Source: an uncultured Candidatus Melainabacteria bacterium
Lineage (GTDB): Bacteria; Cyanobacteriota; Vampirovibrionia; Gastranaerophilales; Gastranaerophilaceae
DNA length: 64,000 nt
Assembly (NCBI GenBank): GCA_934718135.1
Contig: CAKUZW010000003.1
Coordinates: forward strand, 186,001 to 250,000
Reading direction: 5' to 3'
This document shows, piece by piece, positions 1 through 8,606 of this stretch. Below the pieces are notes generated by a model. The model was not told the origin of the DNA and made no database searches. It worked only from the letters and a program-made list of their open reading frames with translations. The position numbers and the translations under genes are program-made. Every line of letters begins with the position of its first letter. Position 1 is the stretch's first letter.

Positions 1-1154
1 CAATTTATCACCGTTCAGATTTGCTTGCAGAAATTTCAAAGGATGAAAAATACTTTATCGGATTTTCAGGAACTCATGGCAAAACTACAACCAGCGGTTT
101 AAGTTCTTATGTCTTAGAAAAAGCAGGATTGAAACCTTCTTATATTGTTGGTGGAATTATTCCTGAACTTAATACAAATGCAAATTCAACAGGCGAAAAA
201 TTCTTTATTGCAGAACTTGATGAAAGTGACGGAACAATTGTTAAATATTCTCCAAATTTGGTTGTTGTAAATAATCTTGAACCTGACCATTTGGATTTTT
301 ATAAAAACGGATTAGAATCAATATTAGAAACTTTTGAAAAATTCTTATCTAACATGAGAGAAAACGGCACTGTGATGGCAAATATGGATAATGAAGGTGT
401 TAAACGTCTAGTCAAACATTTTTCTCAAACTCCATTGGCTCATCATGCGAGATTTGTTACTTATTCAATTGGCGGAAATACTGATTATTCAGCTAAAAAT
501 ATTGAATACAGTGAAGATTTTACAGCATTTGATATCCTTTATAAGGGTGAATTCAAAACAAGATTACAAATTTGCTTGAAAGGTGTTCATAACGTATATA
601 ATTCACTTGCAGTTTGGGCAAGTTTGAATGAAGCAGGTATTGATATGAATCTTGTAAAACCTCATTTTGCAACTTTTACAGGCATGGGTAGAAGATTTCA
701 AAAAGTAGGAGAATTTGACGGAATTTCAATTTATGATGACTATGCTCACCATCCGACAGAAATTAAAGCGACATTATCATCTTCGAAATCTTTCAAAAAC
801 AGAAATGTAATTGCTGTTTTTCAACCGCATAGATATACAAGATTGCAAAACTTGTGGAATGAATTTATGGGAGCTTTTTCTAACGTAAATCGTGTCGTTG
901 TGACAGATGTTTACGCAGCAAGTGAAAATTCGATTGAGGGCGTAAATTCAGAAGCTTTTGTCAGTGAATTAAAAGAAAAAATTGATATTCCTTGCGAATA
1001 TATTGCAGGAAGCATCAAAAATGTTGCAGAAAAATTGTACCCGACATTGAAATCTGGCGATATTGTTATCGGACTTGGTGCAGGTACAATTACTAACCTC
1101 GGAAAAGAATTGTTAGCTTTGAATAAAGAGGAGAAAGCAAAAGTTGTCGGTTAA
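1..1154 (+). CDS. murC: UDP-N-acetylmuramate--L-alanine ligase, 5' truncated by window
   Basis: Cytoplasmic ATP-dependent ligase adding L-alanine to UDP-N-acetylmuramic acid, the first step of the peptidoglycan stem peptide. The open frame runs in from base 3 and reads IYHRSDLLAE, a MurC-like stretch, so the true start lies upstream; the TTG at 21 is only an internal codon. Visible motifs are the P-loop GTHGKTTT, the central-domain NNLEPDHLD and the C-terminal-domain YDDYAHHPTEI followed by FQPHRYTR. The gene overlaps murB by 11 bases and opens a murC-murB-ddl-ftsQ run typical of division and cell-wall clusters. Identification is secure; only the missing N-terminus is unknown. Confidence 0.95.
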   Translation, partial: IYHRSDLLAEISKDEKYFIGFSGTHGKTTTSGLSSYVLEKAGLKPSYIVGGIIPELNTNANSTGEKFFIAELDESDGTIVKYSPNLVVVNNLEPDHLDFYKNGLESILETFEKFLSNMRENGTVMANMDNEGVKRLVKHFSQTPLAHHARFVTYSIGGNTDYSAKNIEYSEDFTAFDILYKGEFKTRLQICLKGVHNVYNSLAVWASLNEAGIDMNLVKPHFATFTGMGRRFQKVGEFDGISIYDDYAHHPTEIKATLSSSKSFKNRNVIAVFQPHRYTRLQNLWNEFMGAFSNVNRVVVTDVYAASENSIEGVNSEAFVSELKEKIDIPCEYIAGSIKNVAEKLYPTLKSGDIVIGLGAGTITNLGKELLALNKEEKAKVVG

Positions 1155-2046
1155 TTCTGAAAAAGATTTTGATATAAAGAATTTAACTTCATTCAAAATT
1201 GGTGGAAAAATTTCAGAAGTTTTTTTTCCTGAAAACATTGATGAATTTGTTGAAATTTTGAAAGCGAATAAGGGTATTCAAGTTTTTGGAAACCTTTCTA
1301 ATACTTTGATTTCAACAGATGGATTTAATGGGAAAATTGTCCTGACAACAAAAATGAATTCTATAAATATAGAAGGACAAAAAGTGATTGCATATTGTGG
1401 AGTTAAAGGTCCAAAATTATCCCAAGAAGTTTGCAAATCAGGTCTGACAGGTCTGGAATTTATGATTGGTTTCCCAGGGTCTATTGGTGGAGAAGTTTGC
1501 ATGAATGCTTCTGCAAATGGACAATGTATAAGTGACAAATTAGTTGGTGTAACTTGTTATTCTCCAATTGACGGACTTGTTAAATATTCAAAAGATGAGA
1601 TGAATTTTGACTATAGAACTTCTCGTTGTCAAAATGAAGATTTGATTGTTCTGCAAGCAGAATTTGAACTTGATAAAAAAAATATTTCTGAAATTGAAGC
1701 ACAAATGAAGAAAAATTTGGAATTCAGAAAAGCTCATCAACCATCTTTAGCTCTTCCAAATTGCGGAAGTATATTCAAAAATCCTCCGGAAAATTCTGCA
1801 GGAAGATTGCTTGACTCAATTGGGGCAAAAGAAATGAGCGAAGGTGGTGTTAAAGTTTGGGAAAATCACGCAAACTTTATCGTCAATTCTCAATCAGGAA
1901 CATCTCTTGATGTTTTGACTCTAATGTCAAAAATGAAAAATAAAGTGTCAGAAAAATATAGTATAGACTTGCAACCCGAAATAAGATTTTTGGGTGGAAA
2001 TAATAATAAGGAAAACGAATTATGCAAAATATTGTACAAAAAGTAG
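1144..2046 (+). CDS. murB: UDP-N-acetylenolpyruvoylglucosamine reductase
   Basis: FAD-dependent cytoplasmic enzyme that reduces the enolpyruvyl group to give UDP-N-acetylmuramate. The 300-residue protein shows the FAD-binding stretch GLEFMIGFPGSIGGEVCMNA, the FDYRTSRC motif and the C-terminal GSIFKNP, AGRLLDSIG and HANFIVN blocks of short MurB proteins. The start is a TTG at 1144 inside the end of murC, preceded by AGAGGAG at 1127-1133; no in-frame ATG fits better. The 11-base overlap with murC and the 25-base overlap with ddl suggest translational coupling. MurB acts just before MurC in the pathway. Confidence 0.95.
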   Translation: MSVNSEKDFDIKNLTSFKIGGKISEVFFPENIDEFVEILKANKGIQVFGNLSNTLISTDGFNGKIVLTTKMNSINIEGQKVIAYCGVKGPKLSQEVCKSGLTGLEFMIGFPGSIGGEVCMNASANGQCISDKLVGVTCYSPIDGLVKYSKDEMNFDYRTSRCQNEDLIVLQAEFELDKKNISEIEAQMKKNLEFRKAHQPSLALPNCGSIFKNPPENSAGRLLDSIGAKEMSEGGVKVWENHANFIVNSQSGTSLDVLTLMSKMKNKVSEKYSIDLQPEIRFLGGNNNKENELCKILYKK

Positions 2047-2975
2047 ATAAAAATTCCAAAATCGCAGTTTTATGTGGTGGAATGTCATCAGAAGCTGAAA
2101 TTTCAAGACGTTCAGGTAAAGGTGTTTTTGAAGCTCTTCAAAGACTTGGGTATAAAAATGCTGAACTTGTTGAAGTTGATAAAAATATTTCTAAAAAATT
2201 ACAAGACAGAAAATTTGATTATGCATATAACGTTCTTCATGGTAAATACGGTGAAGACGGTTGTATTCAAGGTATCTTAGAAATTCTTCAAATCCCATAC
2301 ACAGGCTGTGGAGTTATGGCATCTGCGGTTTGTATGAACAAAGAATACACAAAAAGAATTCTTTCATCTTGTCCTGAAATTCCTCTTGTAAAGTCCGCTT
2401 TTGTAAGAAAAGGCGAAGATGTAATGGAAAAGACTAAAGATTTGAAATTCCCTGTATTTACAAAACCTGTTTCAGAAGGTTCAAGTTTTGGAATGACAAA
2501 GGTAAATTCAAGAGAAGAATTACAAGCTGCTTATGATGAAGCGGTTAAATACAATGATGATGTTTTGATAGAAGAATTCATTGATGGCTTGTTTGTAACA
2601 GTTGGTGTTTTGGAACAAGATGGCAAGAATTTTGCAACAGAAATTTTAGAAATTATTCCAAAAAATGAATGGTATGATTATGAATCAAAATATACTCCAG
2701 GGATGTCAGAATTCATTCTTCCTGCAAAATTTGATGAAAAATTGACTGCTAAAATTAAAGAAATTTCTGTTAAAGCTCACGAAACATCAGGATGCCGTGG
2801 AGTTTCTAGAGTAGACTTTATGGTTTCAAAAGACGGAATTCCTTATGTAATTGAAATTAATACATCTCCTGGAATGACTTCAACAAGTGATCTTCCGGCT
2901 CAGGCAAAAGTTATGGGAATAAGTTATGATGAATTGGTTCAAATTGTATTAAATGGAGCAGGTTTGAATAAGTAA
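2022..2975 (+). CDS. ddl: D-alanine--D-alanine ligase
   Basis: ATP-grasp ligase that makes the D-Ala-D-Ala dipeptide used at the end of the peptidoglycan stem peptide. The 317 residues carry the N-terminal LCGGMSSEAEISRRSG block, HGKYGEDGCIQG, the ATP-grasp core FTKPVSEGSSFGM and the metal and substrate region CRGVSRVDFM...VIEINTSPGMT. Length is normal for the family. The gene begins 25 bases inside murB and its stop shares one base with the ftsQ start (TAATG), so the genes are very likely co-transcribed and translationally coupled. Confidence 0.95.
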   Translation: MQNIVQKVDKNSKIAVLCGGMSSEAEISRRSGKGVFEALQRLGYKNAELVEVDKNISKKLQDRKFDYAYNVLHGKYGEDGCIQGILEILQIPYTGCGVMASAVCMNKEYTKRILSSCPEIPLVKSAFVRKGEDVMEKTKDLKFPVFTKPVSEGSSFGMTKVNSREELQAAYDEAVKYNDDVLIEEFIDGLFVTVGVLEQDGKNFATEILEIIPKNEWYDYESKYTPGMSEFILPAKFDEKLTAKIKEISVKAHETSGCRGVSRVDFMVSKDGIPYVIEINTSPGMTSTSDLPAQAKVMGISYDELVQIVLNGAGLNK

Positions 2976-3934
2976 TGATTGAGGATAACAATTTCAATAC
3001 AAATGAATATCCGAATGAAAATGTGAATGATGTGCAAGAAGATGAATTCCAAGACGAATTCGCTCTTGCCAAACATTCTCTAAAGCGTAAACGAATAGAA
3101 AGAAAGATTAGAAAAAAACGTAAAAAAGTTAAACAATTAAAATCTTTTTTGAGATTTGTAAGCTTTATTGTGGTTATTTTTCTTGGATATTATTTTCTGA
3201 AATTACCTCAATGGTATCTTCCAAAAGATACTTTTTCGAATTTGAACAGTAAAAATATCGAAATCATAAATAATGACATTGTACCTGATTATGTCATGAG
3301 AAAATCAATGAAAAATCTTTATGTCCCTAAACTTCCGATATTTTTAGTCAAAGTAAATCCTATAAAAAAAGAACTCTTTAAAATTCCTGTGATAAAAAAT
3401 ATTTACGTGAGACGTTACGGATTTCCGGCAAGAATTCAAATTATTGTGAGAGAAAGAGTTCCTATTGCTGTAATTAAAACAGATTTGAAAGCAAAACCTG
3501 CAGCATTTTTTACAAATGACGGAATTCTAATTCCATTTAACAATTATATGAATTTGATGAGTGCAAAAACAGCTTTGAAAATTTTGACAAACAAACCACA
3601 ACTGGGCAAAGAGTGGACGGTACAAAAAGTTCAAGAAGTTGAAAAAATAGTTAAAGCTGTCGAAACTTATTCAGGCGAAAAAGTAGAATATATTGACTTG
3701 CGAAATCCGAATGATGTCTATGTCAAAATTCAAACAACAAGTATAAGATTAGGTCAGCTTGATAGTACTGTTTTTGAAAGAATTAAAAGAATTTACACAA
3801 TTCTTCCTCAAATTGAAGAAGTTGACAGCCAAATTAAATATATTGATTTGAGTTGGGATAAAGTAAATTATTTAAAACTAAAAAAGACAGATAAAAATTC
3901 TAAGCCACAAAATGAACCGGAAAAACTTGATTAA
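2975..3934 (+). CDS. ftsQ: cell division protein FtsQ-like (POTRA domain)
   Basis: A bitopic inner-membrane divisome protein that links FtsB/FtsL to the septal synthases. It has an acidic, then very basic, cytoplasmic N-terminus (residues 1-57, KRKRIERKIRKKRKK), a single membrane segment at about 58-76 and an extracytoplasmic region in which a POTRA-like fold is expected near 90-165. Sequence similarity in this family is low; the call rests on this topology, the length of 319 residues and the position right after ddl, the classic murC-murB-ddl-ftsQ order. No ftsA or ftsZ follows here. The ATG overlaps the ddl stop by one base. Confidence 0.8.
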   Translation: MIEDNNFNTNEYPNENVNDVQEDEFQDEFALAKHSLKRKRIERKIRKKRKKVKQLKSFLRFVSFIVVIFLGYYFLKLPQWYLPKDTFSNLNSKNIEIINNDIVPDYVMRKSMKNLYVPKLPIFLVKVNPIKKELFKIPVIKNIYVRRYGFPARIQIIVRERVPIAVIKTDLKAKPAAFFTNDGILIPFNNYMNLMSAKTALKILTNKPQLGKEWTVQKVQEVEKIVKAVETYSGEKVEYIDLRNPNDVYVKIQTTSIRLGQLDSTVFERIKRIYTILPQIEEVDSQIKYIDLSWDKVNYLKLKKTDKNSKPQNEPEKLD

Positions 3935-3936
3935 AT

Positions 3937-4818
3937 ATGACTTTTAACGAGAAATACAACAAGATTAAAAATCTTGCTATATCTGAAATTTCTGAAATTG
4001 AAGAAAAAATGGTTTCTTCAATTCAAACTCGTGAGCCTTTAAAATCCCATATAATCAGTTTTTTAACATCCCCATCAAAAAGAATTCGACCTGTGTTTGC
4101 AATTCTTTATTCCAAATCTTTGGGGCAAAATTTAAATGATAATCAGCTCGAAGTCCTATCAGCTATTGAACTTGTGCATAATGCATCTTTAATTCACGAT
4201 GATATTATTGATGAAAGCGACCTAAGGCGTGGACACAAAACGATATCTGCGGAATTTGGGAATAAATTAGGAGTTATTTCGGGGGATTATATTTTGTCTA
4301 TCGCAATGGAAAAGATTGCAAATCTTAGTTCTATCGAGATTTTGAAGAATTTTTCTCTTACTTTGAACAAAATGTGCCAAGGTGAAATTAATCAAAATTT
4401 TGATCGTTTCAAAATCGGTACAATTGAAAATTATATCGAGAAATCAAAAAATAAAACAGCATATCTTTTTGAAACAGCACTCGTAAGTTCTTTGCTTTTG
4501 AGTAAAAAAGATTTTGATATAAATTTGGCAAAAAACTTTGCCCTCAATGTTGGTATTGCCTTCCAAATAAGAGATGATTTGTTGAATTTTACCAAAGTTG
4601 ATACTTCAAAACCAATAGAAAATGACCTCAAAGAAGGGATTTATACCGCTCCAATTATCTATTCTCAAAGTACGGAAAACTATGCTCAAGGTATTGAAAA
4701 AACAAGGTCTTTGTTGAATAATTATATAGAAAATGCAAAAAAAATGATTGTGGATTTCCCGAAAAACGAGTTCACTACAGCATTAGAAGAATTTTTGGAG
4801 CTTTTAAATAATGAATAA
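3937..4818 (+). CDS. polyprenyl diphosphate synthase (IspA/IspB family)
   Basis: Trans-prenyltransferase condensing isopentenyl diphosphate with allylic diphosphates. The first aspartate-rich motif is DDIID at residues 88-92, in the context VHNASLIHDD and followed by RRGHKT. The second is shortened to RDDLLN instead of the full DDxxD. The 293-residue length fits short or medium chain synthases, but the product chain length cannot be told from the sequence. It starts 2 bases after ftsQ and overlaps lepB by 8 bases. Such an enzyme could feed quinone or undecaprenyl carrier synthesis; the envelope context favours a link with lipid carriers, which is inference. Confidence 0.85.
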   Translation: MTFNEKYNKIKNLAISEISEIEEKMVSSIQTREPLKSHIISFLTSPSKRIRPVFAILYSKSLGQNLNDNQLEVLSAIELVHNASLIHDDIIDESDLRRGHKTISAEFGNKLGVISGDYILSIAMEKIANLSSIEILKNFSLTLNKMCQGEINQNFDRFKIGTIENYIEKSKNKTAYLFETALVSSLLLSKKDFDINLAKNFALNVGIAFQIRDDLLNFTKVDTSKPIENDLKEGIYTAPIIYSQSTENYAQGIEKTRSLLNNYIENAKKMIVDFPKNEFTTALEEFLELLNNE

Positions 4819-5596
4819 ATTCAGTCAATATTGGATAAATTGGAAAACAAGGTTGAGAGAAAAAAGAGATGCCCAATATATGCATTTCAAAGCAAAACTA
4901 CCTGAAAATATTCAACTCAAACTTGATAAATTTGAAGAAGGTTACAAAAATTATAAAGAAAGTGCACTTTGTGAAATAATTGAAACTGTTGTTTTTGTTT
5001 TGGTAATGGTTGTTATTATCAGGTTTTTTGTGGGGGAAATTCGTTGGATTCCGTCAGGCTCAATGCATCCGACACTTTTAGAAGGTGATAGAATTGTTGT
5101 TGAAAGATACTCTAGATTTTTCTCAGGACCGCAAAGAGGGGATATTATGGTGTTCTATCCTCCTTCAACCGAACTTTCAAGAAAACCGCTTCCGCTACTT
5201 TCAAGATTGACCGGTTTTTGGTGCAAAGATATTGCCTATATCAAACGAGTGGTCGGACTTCCGGGAGATAAAATCGAAATAAAAGAAGAAAAAGACGGTT
5301 CTGCTTACGTTTATATCAATGATAAAAAATATAAAGAAGATTATATCAAAAGTGTTTATGAATATCCGCCATGCCCAAGTAAAAATACAAGCAAATTTTT
5401 ACTAATGAATGACCAAACAATGAAATGCGGCCCATTCAAATTAGATAAAGACAGTTATTTTATGATGGGTGATAATCGTGGAAATTCCCAAGACAGTAGA
5501 TATTGGGGAACACTTAAAAAAGACAGATTTGTTGGTCGTGCAGTTGTTGTATTTTGGCCTTTAAACAGAATGAAAGTTTTGCACCGCTTAAAATAG
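4811..5596 (+). CDS. lepB: signal peptidase I
   Basis: Membrane-bound serine/lysine protease that removes Sec and Tat signal peptides. After a basic cytoplasmic N-terminus there is one clear membrane segment at about residues 54-75. Catalytic Ser84 lies in PSGSMHPTL and the general base Lys145 in YIKRVVGLPGD; the conserved GDNRGNSQDSR box begins at residue 220. The 261-residue length is normal. The start overlaps the previous gene by 8 bases, making it the last gene of the plus-strand envelope run. It meets the minus-strand gene below tail to tail with a 9-base overlap and no obvious terminator between them. Confidence 0.95.
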   Translation: MNKFSQYWINWKTRLREKRDAQYMHFKAKLPENIQLKLDKFEEGYKNYKESALCEIIETVVFVLVMVVIIRFFVGEIRWIPSGSMHPTLLEGDRIVVERYSRFFSGPQRGDIMVFYPPSTELSRKPLPLLSRLTGFWCKDIAYIKRVVGLPGDKIEIKEEKDGSAYVYINDKKYKEDYIKSVYEYPPCPSKNTSKFLLMNDQTMKCGPFKLDKDSYFMMGDNRGNSQDSRYWGTLKKDRFVGRAVVVFWPLNRMKVLHRLK

Positions 5597-5974
5597 GTGA
5601 TAATACTTCATATAATTTGCCATAATATCAGAACTTACGCCATTTGCGACATTTGCTTTTACGATTTGGTCTTTGTCTTGAGACGTTTGACTGTCGATTT
5701 TTGAAGATTCATCATTTTTCGGATTAAGTTCTTGTTGTTTTTGAGTTTGTTGAACTTCTTCAATAAAATTCTGCAACTGTTCCATTACTTGAGAATGTAA
5801 TTGCAAATCTCCCGCAAATGTACCTGTGGATTGAACTCCTGCTGTTTCCAAATCTTCAAGGATTTGTTCCCACTGGCTGTAGTTTGTTATATTTGTACCT
5901 TGAGCTTGTGCTGCAGCTTGAGCTTTTCTAAGTTCGTCAATTGATTTGATATCTTCTACATTATCCATTGCCAT
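5588..5974 (-). CDS. hypothetical Gln-rich small protein
   Basis: A 128-residue protein that I do not recognise. It has no signal peptide or membrane segment. It is rich in Gln, Asp and Glu, with a likely helical middle (residues 60-95, ending in a QQTQKQQ stretch) and a polar Ser/Asp/Lys linker before a short C-terminal tail NYMKYYHLF. The start at 5974 is supported by GGAGAG seven bases upstream. It overlaps the 3' end of lepB by 9 bases on the opposite strand and is the last gene of a minus-strand series that begins near ruvC. No function can be given. Confidence 0.65.
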   Translation of the reverse strand: MAMDNVEDIKSIDELRKAQAAAQAQGTNITNYSQWEQILEDLETAGVQSTGTFAGDLQLHSQVMEQLQNFIEEVQQTQKQQELNPKNDESSKIDSQTSQDKDQIVKANVANGVSSDIMANYMKYYHLF

Positions 5975-6073
5975 GACAATCTCTCCTTACTTAAAAACTT
6001 CTTATATTATTAATAAGGATTTTTTTTCTATCAAATTTCAAACATAGATTTTTTTGTAATATTTTGTAATACT

Positions 6074-6493
6074 TTATTTATGTACGTTGTAGTCAAATGT
6101 AAACTGAACGTCAACAGAAGTCCCTTTGTAATTTCTTGGCAGTGGTGAGAGTTTTGTTTTCTTTAAGGCTTCAAGAGCGGCATTGTCCATTTGTTTGTTA
6201 TTTGAAGAGGTCATAACTTTAGGATTAACAATTGAGCCATCTTTTTTTATTGTATATTTTACGACAACTCGTTTTGTTGTATCAATTTTTGGAGGGTTCC
6301 AATTTGATTTTATCTCTTTTTGCATATTTCTCATATAAGACCCAAAATCAACATCTTCAACCACCAAAGACTCTTCTTTTGTCGGCATTGCATTGTTGGC
6401 AAGTGTATAAATTCCAAAACTTTCCGCGAATACAACAAGTAGTGAAAATGCAATTGATAAAATAATAATTGTTAGTTCTTTTTTGTTTTTCAT
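6074..6493 (-). CDS. TonB C-terminal-domain protein
   Basis: A 139-residue membrane-anchored protein: a basic N-terminus MKNKK, one hydrophobic segment at about residues 8-32, then a region ending in a TonB C-terminal-like domain (residues 55-139). Telling features are the YMRNMQKEIKSNWNPP stretch, then VVVKYTIKKDGSI, DNAALEALKK and the terminal VQFTFDYNV, the usual pattern of TonB/TolA C-terminal domains. The linker is much shorter than in true TonB, so it may serve a different envelope role; no ExbB or ExbD lies nearby. It sits 12 bases after mtnA on the same strand. Confidence 0.75.
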   Translation of the reverse strand: MKNKKELTIIILSIAFSLLVVFAESFGIYTLANNAMPTKEESLVVEDVDFGSYMRNMQKEIKSNWNPPKIDTTKRVVVKYTIKKDGSIVNPKVMTSSNNKQMDNAALEALKKTKLSPLPRNYKGTSVDVQFTFDYNVHK

Positions 6494-6505
6494 TTCAAAT
6501 CTCTC

Positions 6506-7564
6506 TTATTTTTTAAAAGCTTCCGCTATTGATTTGTTATAATCAGGTCTTAAAATTCCTTTTTCTGTAATGATACCTGCAATAAGTTCGTGCGGAGTTA
6601 CATCAAACCCGGGATTAATAATATTTACACCTTCTGCACAAATCGGTTTTCCGTTGATATGCGTAACTTCTTCGTGAGAACGTTCTTCAATAACAATATC
6701 ATCACCTGTTTTAATGCTTGTATCTATTGTTGATAATGGTGCAGCAACATAGAATGGAATGTTGTGGTATTTTGCCGCAATTGCAACGGTATAGGTTCCG
6801 ATTTTATTTGCAGCATCGCCATTTGCGGCAATTCTATCTGCTCCGACACAAACCATATCAATCATACCTTTTTTCATAAAATATGAACACATCCCGTCAG
6901 TAATCAATGTTACAGGAATTCCGTCCATTGTGAGTTCAAGTGTTGTAATTCTTGCACCTTGTTGACGAGGACGAGTTTCGTCTGCAAAAACTTGTACGGT
7001 CGGGTCATTTGCAAAAGCAGAACGAACAACTCCAAGTGCTGTTCCATATCCGACAGTAGCCAAAGCCCCTGCATTGCAGTGAGTTAGAATAGTTGCACCT
7101 TTTGGTACAACTTCTGCTCCATAATCACCAATCTTTTTATTAATTTCAATATCTTCAAGTTCAAGTTTTTTACCATTTTCAGCCAACTCTTTAATTAAAG
7201 TTTTGATATCTGAGTTTGAATTTTGGATAATTTCTTTTTGTTTTTTTACGGCCCACATCAAATTTACGGCCGTTGGTCTTGCACTAGCCATATAATCAGC
7301 TTTTTCAAGTAATTGTTTCGTGAATTCTTCTTTTGACAAATTTTGTTGTGCAAGTTCTTGTGCATAAAGAACAACTCCATGTGCTCCAGCAATTCCGATA
7401 GCCGGTGCTCCTCGAACAATCATTGTTTTGATTGCATCAAACATGTCTTGTCCTGTTTTGATATCTACATATTCAAATTTGTCAGGGAATTTCGTTTGGT
7501 CAACCATTTTTGAATAAGTGTCAATCCATTCTATTGTTTTTATTTTTGATTTAAATTCAGCCAT
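6506..7564 (-). CDS. mtnA: S-methyl-5-thioribose-1-phosphate isomerase
   Basis: Aldose-ketose isomerase of the methionine salvage pathway, related to eIF2B subunits. The 352-residue protein contains IVRGAPAIGIAGAHG, ARPTAVNLMWAV, the catalytic cysteine region THCNAGALATVGYGTALG with ETRPRQQGAR, and the catalytic aspartate region CVGADRIAANGDAANKIGTY. Length and motifs are typical. It abuts the upstream membrane-protein gene (end 7565), so the two are probably one transcript. No other methionine-salvage gene lies in the window, as is common where the isomerase acts in a shortened 5'-methylthioadenosine or 5'-deoxyadenosine salvage route. Confidence 0.93.
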   Translation of the reverse strand: MAEFKSKIKTIEWIDTYSKMVDQTKFPDKFEYVDIKTGQDMFDAIKTMIVRGAPAIGIAGAHGVVLYAQELAQQNLSKEEFTKQLLEKADYMASARPTAVNLMWAVKKQKEIIQNSNSDIKTLIKELAENGKKLELEDIEINKKIGDYGAEVVPKGATILTHCNAGALATVGYGTALGVVRSAFANDPTVQVFADETRPRQQGARITTLELTMDGIPVTLITDGMCSYFMKKGMIDMVCVGADRIAANGDAANKIGTYTVAIAAKYHNIPFYVAAPLSTIDTSIKTGDDIVIEERSHEEVTHINGKPICAEGVNIINPGFDVTPHELIAGIITEKGILRPDYNKSIAEAFKK

Positions 7565-8041
7565 TTATATTTCCTTTTTGTTGTTATTTTTTAATCTTTG
7601 TTCATACATATCTCGAATAAAATTTATAATATAATAAGTTAAAAATCCTGAAAAAGCATTTGTTACAGCACTTAGTATTCCTATAAATATAATAAATATT
7701 GCCAAAAGCCAAATAGGAGAGTTTGTAATCATTGCACTAAGAAAGAAATTTGTTGTAATGTTAAATCCTTTTGCGAGAATAGCCATAACAATTGAATATA
7801 CACTTGAAAACGCAATATTTGAAACAAAACCGATAGCTGCACCCGTGATTATACTGTCTTTAATTGTTGTCAAATCAAGCTTTCCGTCCATAATCAGGTA
7901 AACTGTAACAAGTGGCGAAGCTAAAAGTAAAGCTGTTAAGAGCATTACAATTCCGATAAACGGAATAGGTGCCAACAATCCCAAAATTGCTCCTAAAATT
8001 AAACTTAATAATAAAATTGTTTGTATAATAGTTTTATCCAT
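7565..8041 (-). CDS. small integral membrane protein, unknown
   Basis: A 158-residue protein made of about four hydrophobic segments (roughly residues 5-27, 30-52, 62-90 and 103-145) with very short loops and a basic C-terminus RLKNNNKKEI. No motif that I recognise. It is set directly against mtnA, with no spacer, and about 30 bases downstream of ruvC, so it is probably translated from the ruvC-mtnA transcript. It could be a small transporter-like or DUF-type membrane protein; nothing in the sequence allows more. Confidence 0.7.
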   Translation of the reverse strand: MDKTIIQTILLLSLILGAILGLLAPIPFIGIVMLLTALLLASPLVTVYLIMDGKLDLTTIKDSIITGAAIGFVSNIAFSSVYSIVMAILAKGFNITTNFFLSAMITNSPIWLLAIFIIFIGILSAVTNAFSGFLTYYIINFIRDMYEQRLKNNNKKEI

Positions 8042-8071
8042 AATTCTAAAATAATTCTATCATTTATTAAA

Positions 8072-8572
8072 TTAAAACTCAAATTTTTTCAAATCTTCTA
8101 ACGCGTCAGGACTTCTGGTGTAAGAAATTGCAATCGCAATAGAGTCAACAGTATCATCAAGTTTGGGAAGTTTTTCTGTTTCTAAACTGATTTTCACCAT
8201 TTGTTCAACTTCTTTTTTTGTTGCACGTCCATAACCTGTCAGAATTTGTTTAACTTCCATTGGGGTGTACTCATAAATTGGGATTTTGAATTGTTCCAAA
8301 ACCGTAAGAATTACCCCTCTTGCGTGGGCAACAGGCATTACTGTTGTTTGGTTTCGGAAGAAAAATAACTTTTCTATTGCACAAACATCAGGTTTATACT
8401 TTTCAACAATTGAAGTCATATCGTTGAAAATTTCTAATAACCTTGCGGCTTCTCGTTCTCCTTTTGGAGTTTGAATAGAGCCGGAGTGTTCAAGTTGAAT
8501 ATTTTTTCCGTCAAAATTAACAATGCTATACCCAACTATTGCCATTCCGGGGTCAATACCTAATATCTTCAT
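8072..8572 (-). CDS. ruvC: Holliday junction endonuclease RuvC
   Basis: Dimeric RNase H-fold nuclease that resolves Holliday junctions with RuvAB. The acidic active site is visible: Asp7 in GIDPG, Glu67 in AIEKLFF, and Asp140/Asp143 in LDDTVDSIA. YTPMEVKQILTGYGRATKKEV is the usual DNA-binding helix region. Length (166 residues) is normal. There is no Shine-Dalgarno sequence before the ATG; instead an extended -10 (TGCTAAAAT) ends only 6 bases upstream, so the mRNA may be leaderless. ruvA and ruvB are not in this window. Confidence 0.95.
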   Translation of the reverse strand: MKILGIDPGMAIVGYSIVNFDGKNIQLEHSGSIQTPKGEREAARLLEIFNDMTSIVEKYKPDVCAIEKLFFFRNQTTVMPVAHARGVILTVLEQFKIPIYEYTPMEVKQILTGYGRATKKEVEQMVKISLETEKLPKLDDTVDSIAIAISYTRSPDALEDLKKFEF

Positions 8573-8606
8573 AAAATTATTTTAGCATAAAATGATTTTA
8601 TCCTGA

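Noticed and set aside
21..1154. TTG at 21 as the murC start
   Set aside because: The frame is open to the window edge and the residues before it (IYHRSD) are MurC-like, so the gene is cut by the window.
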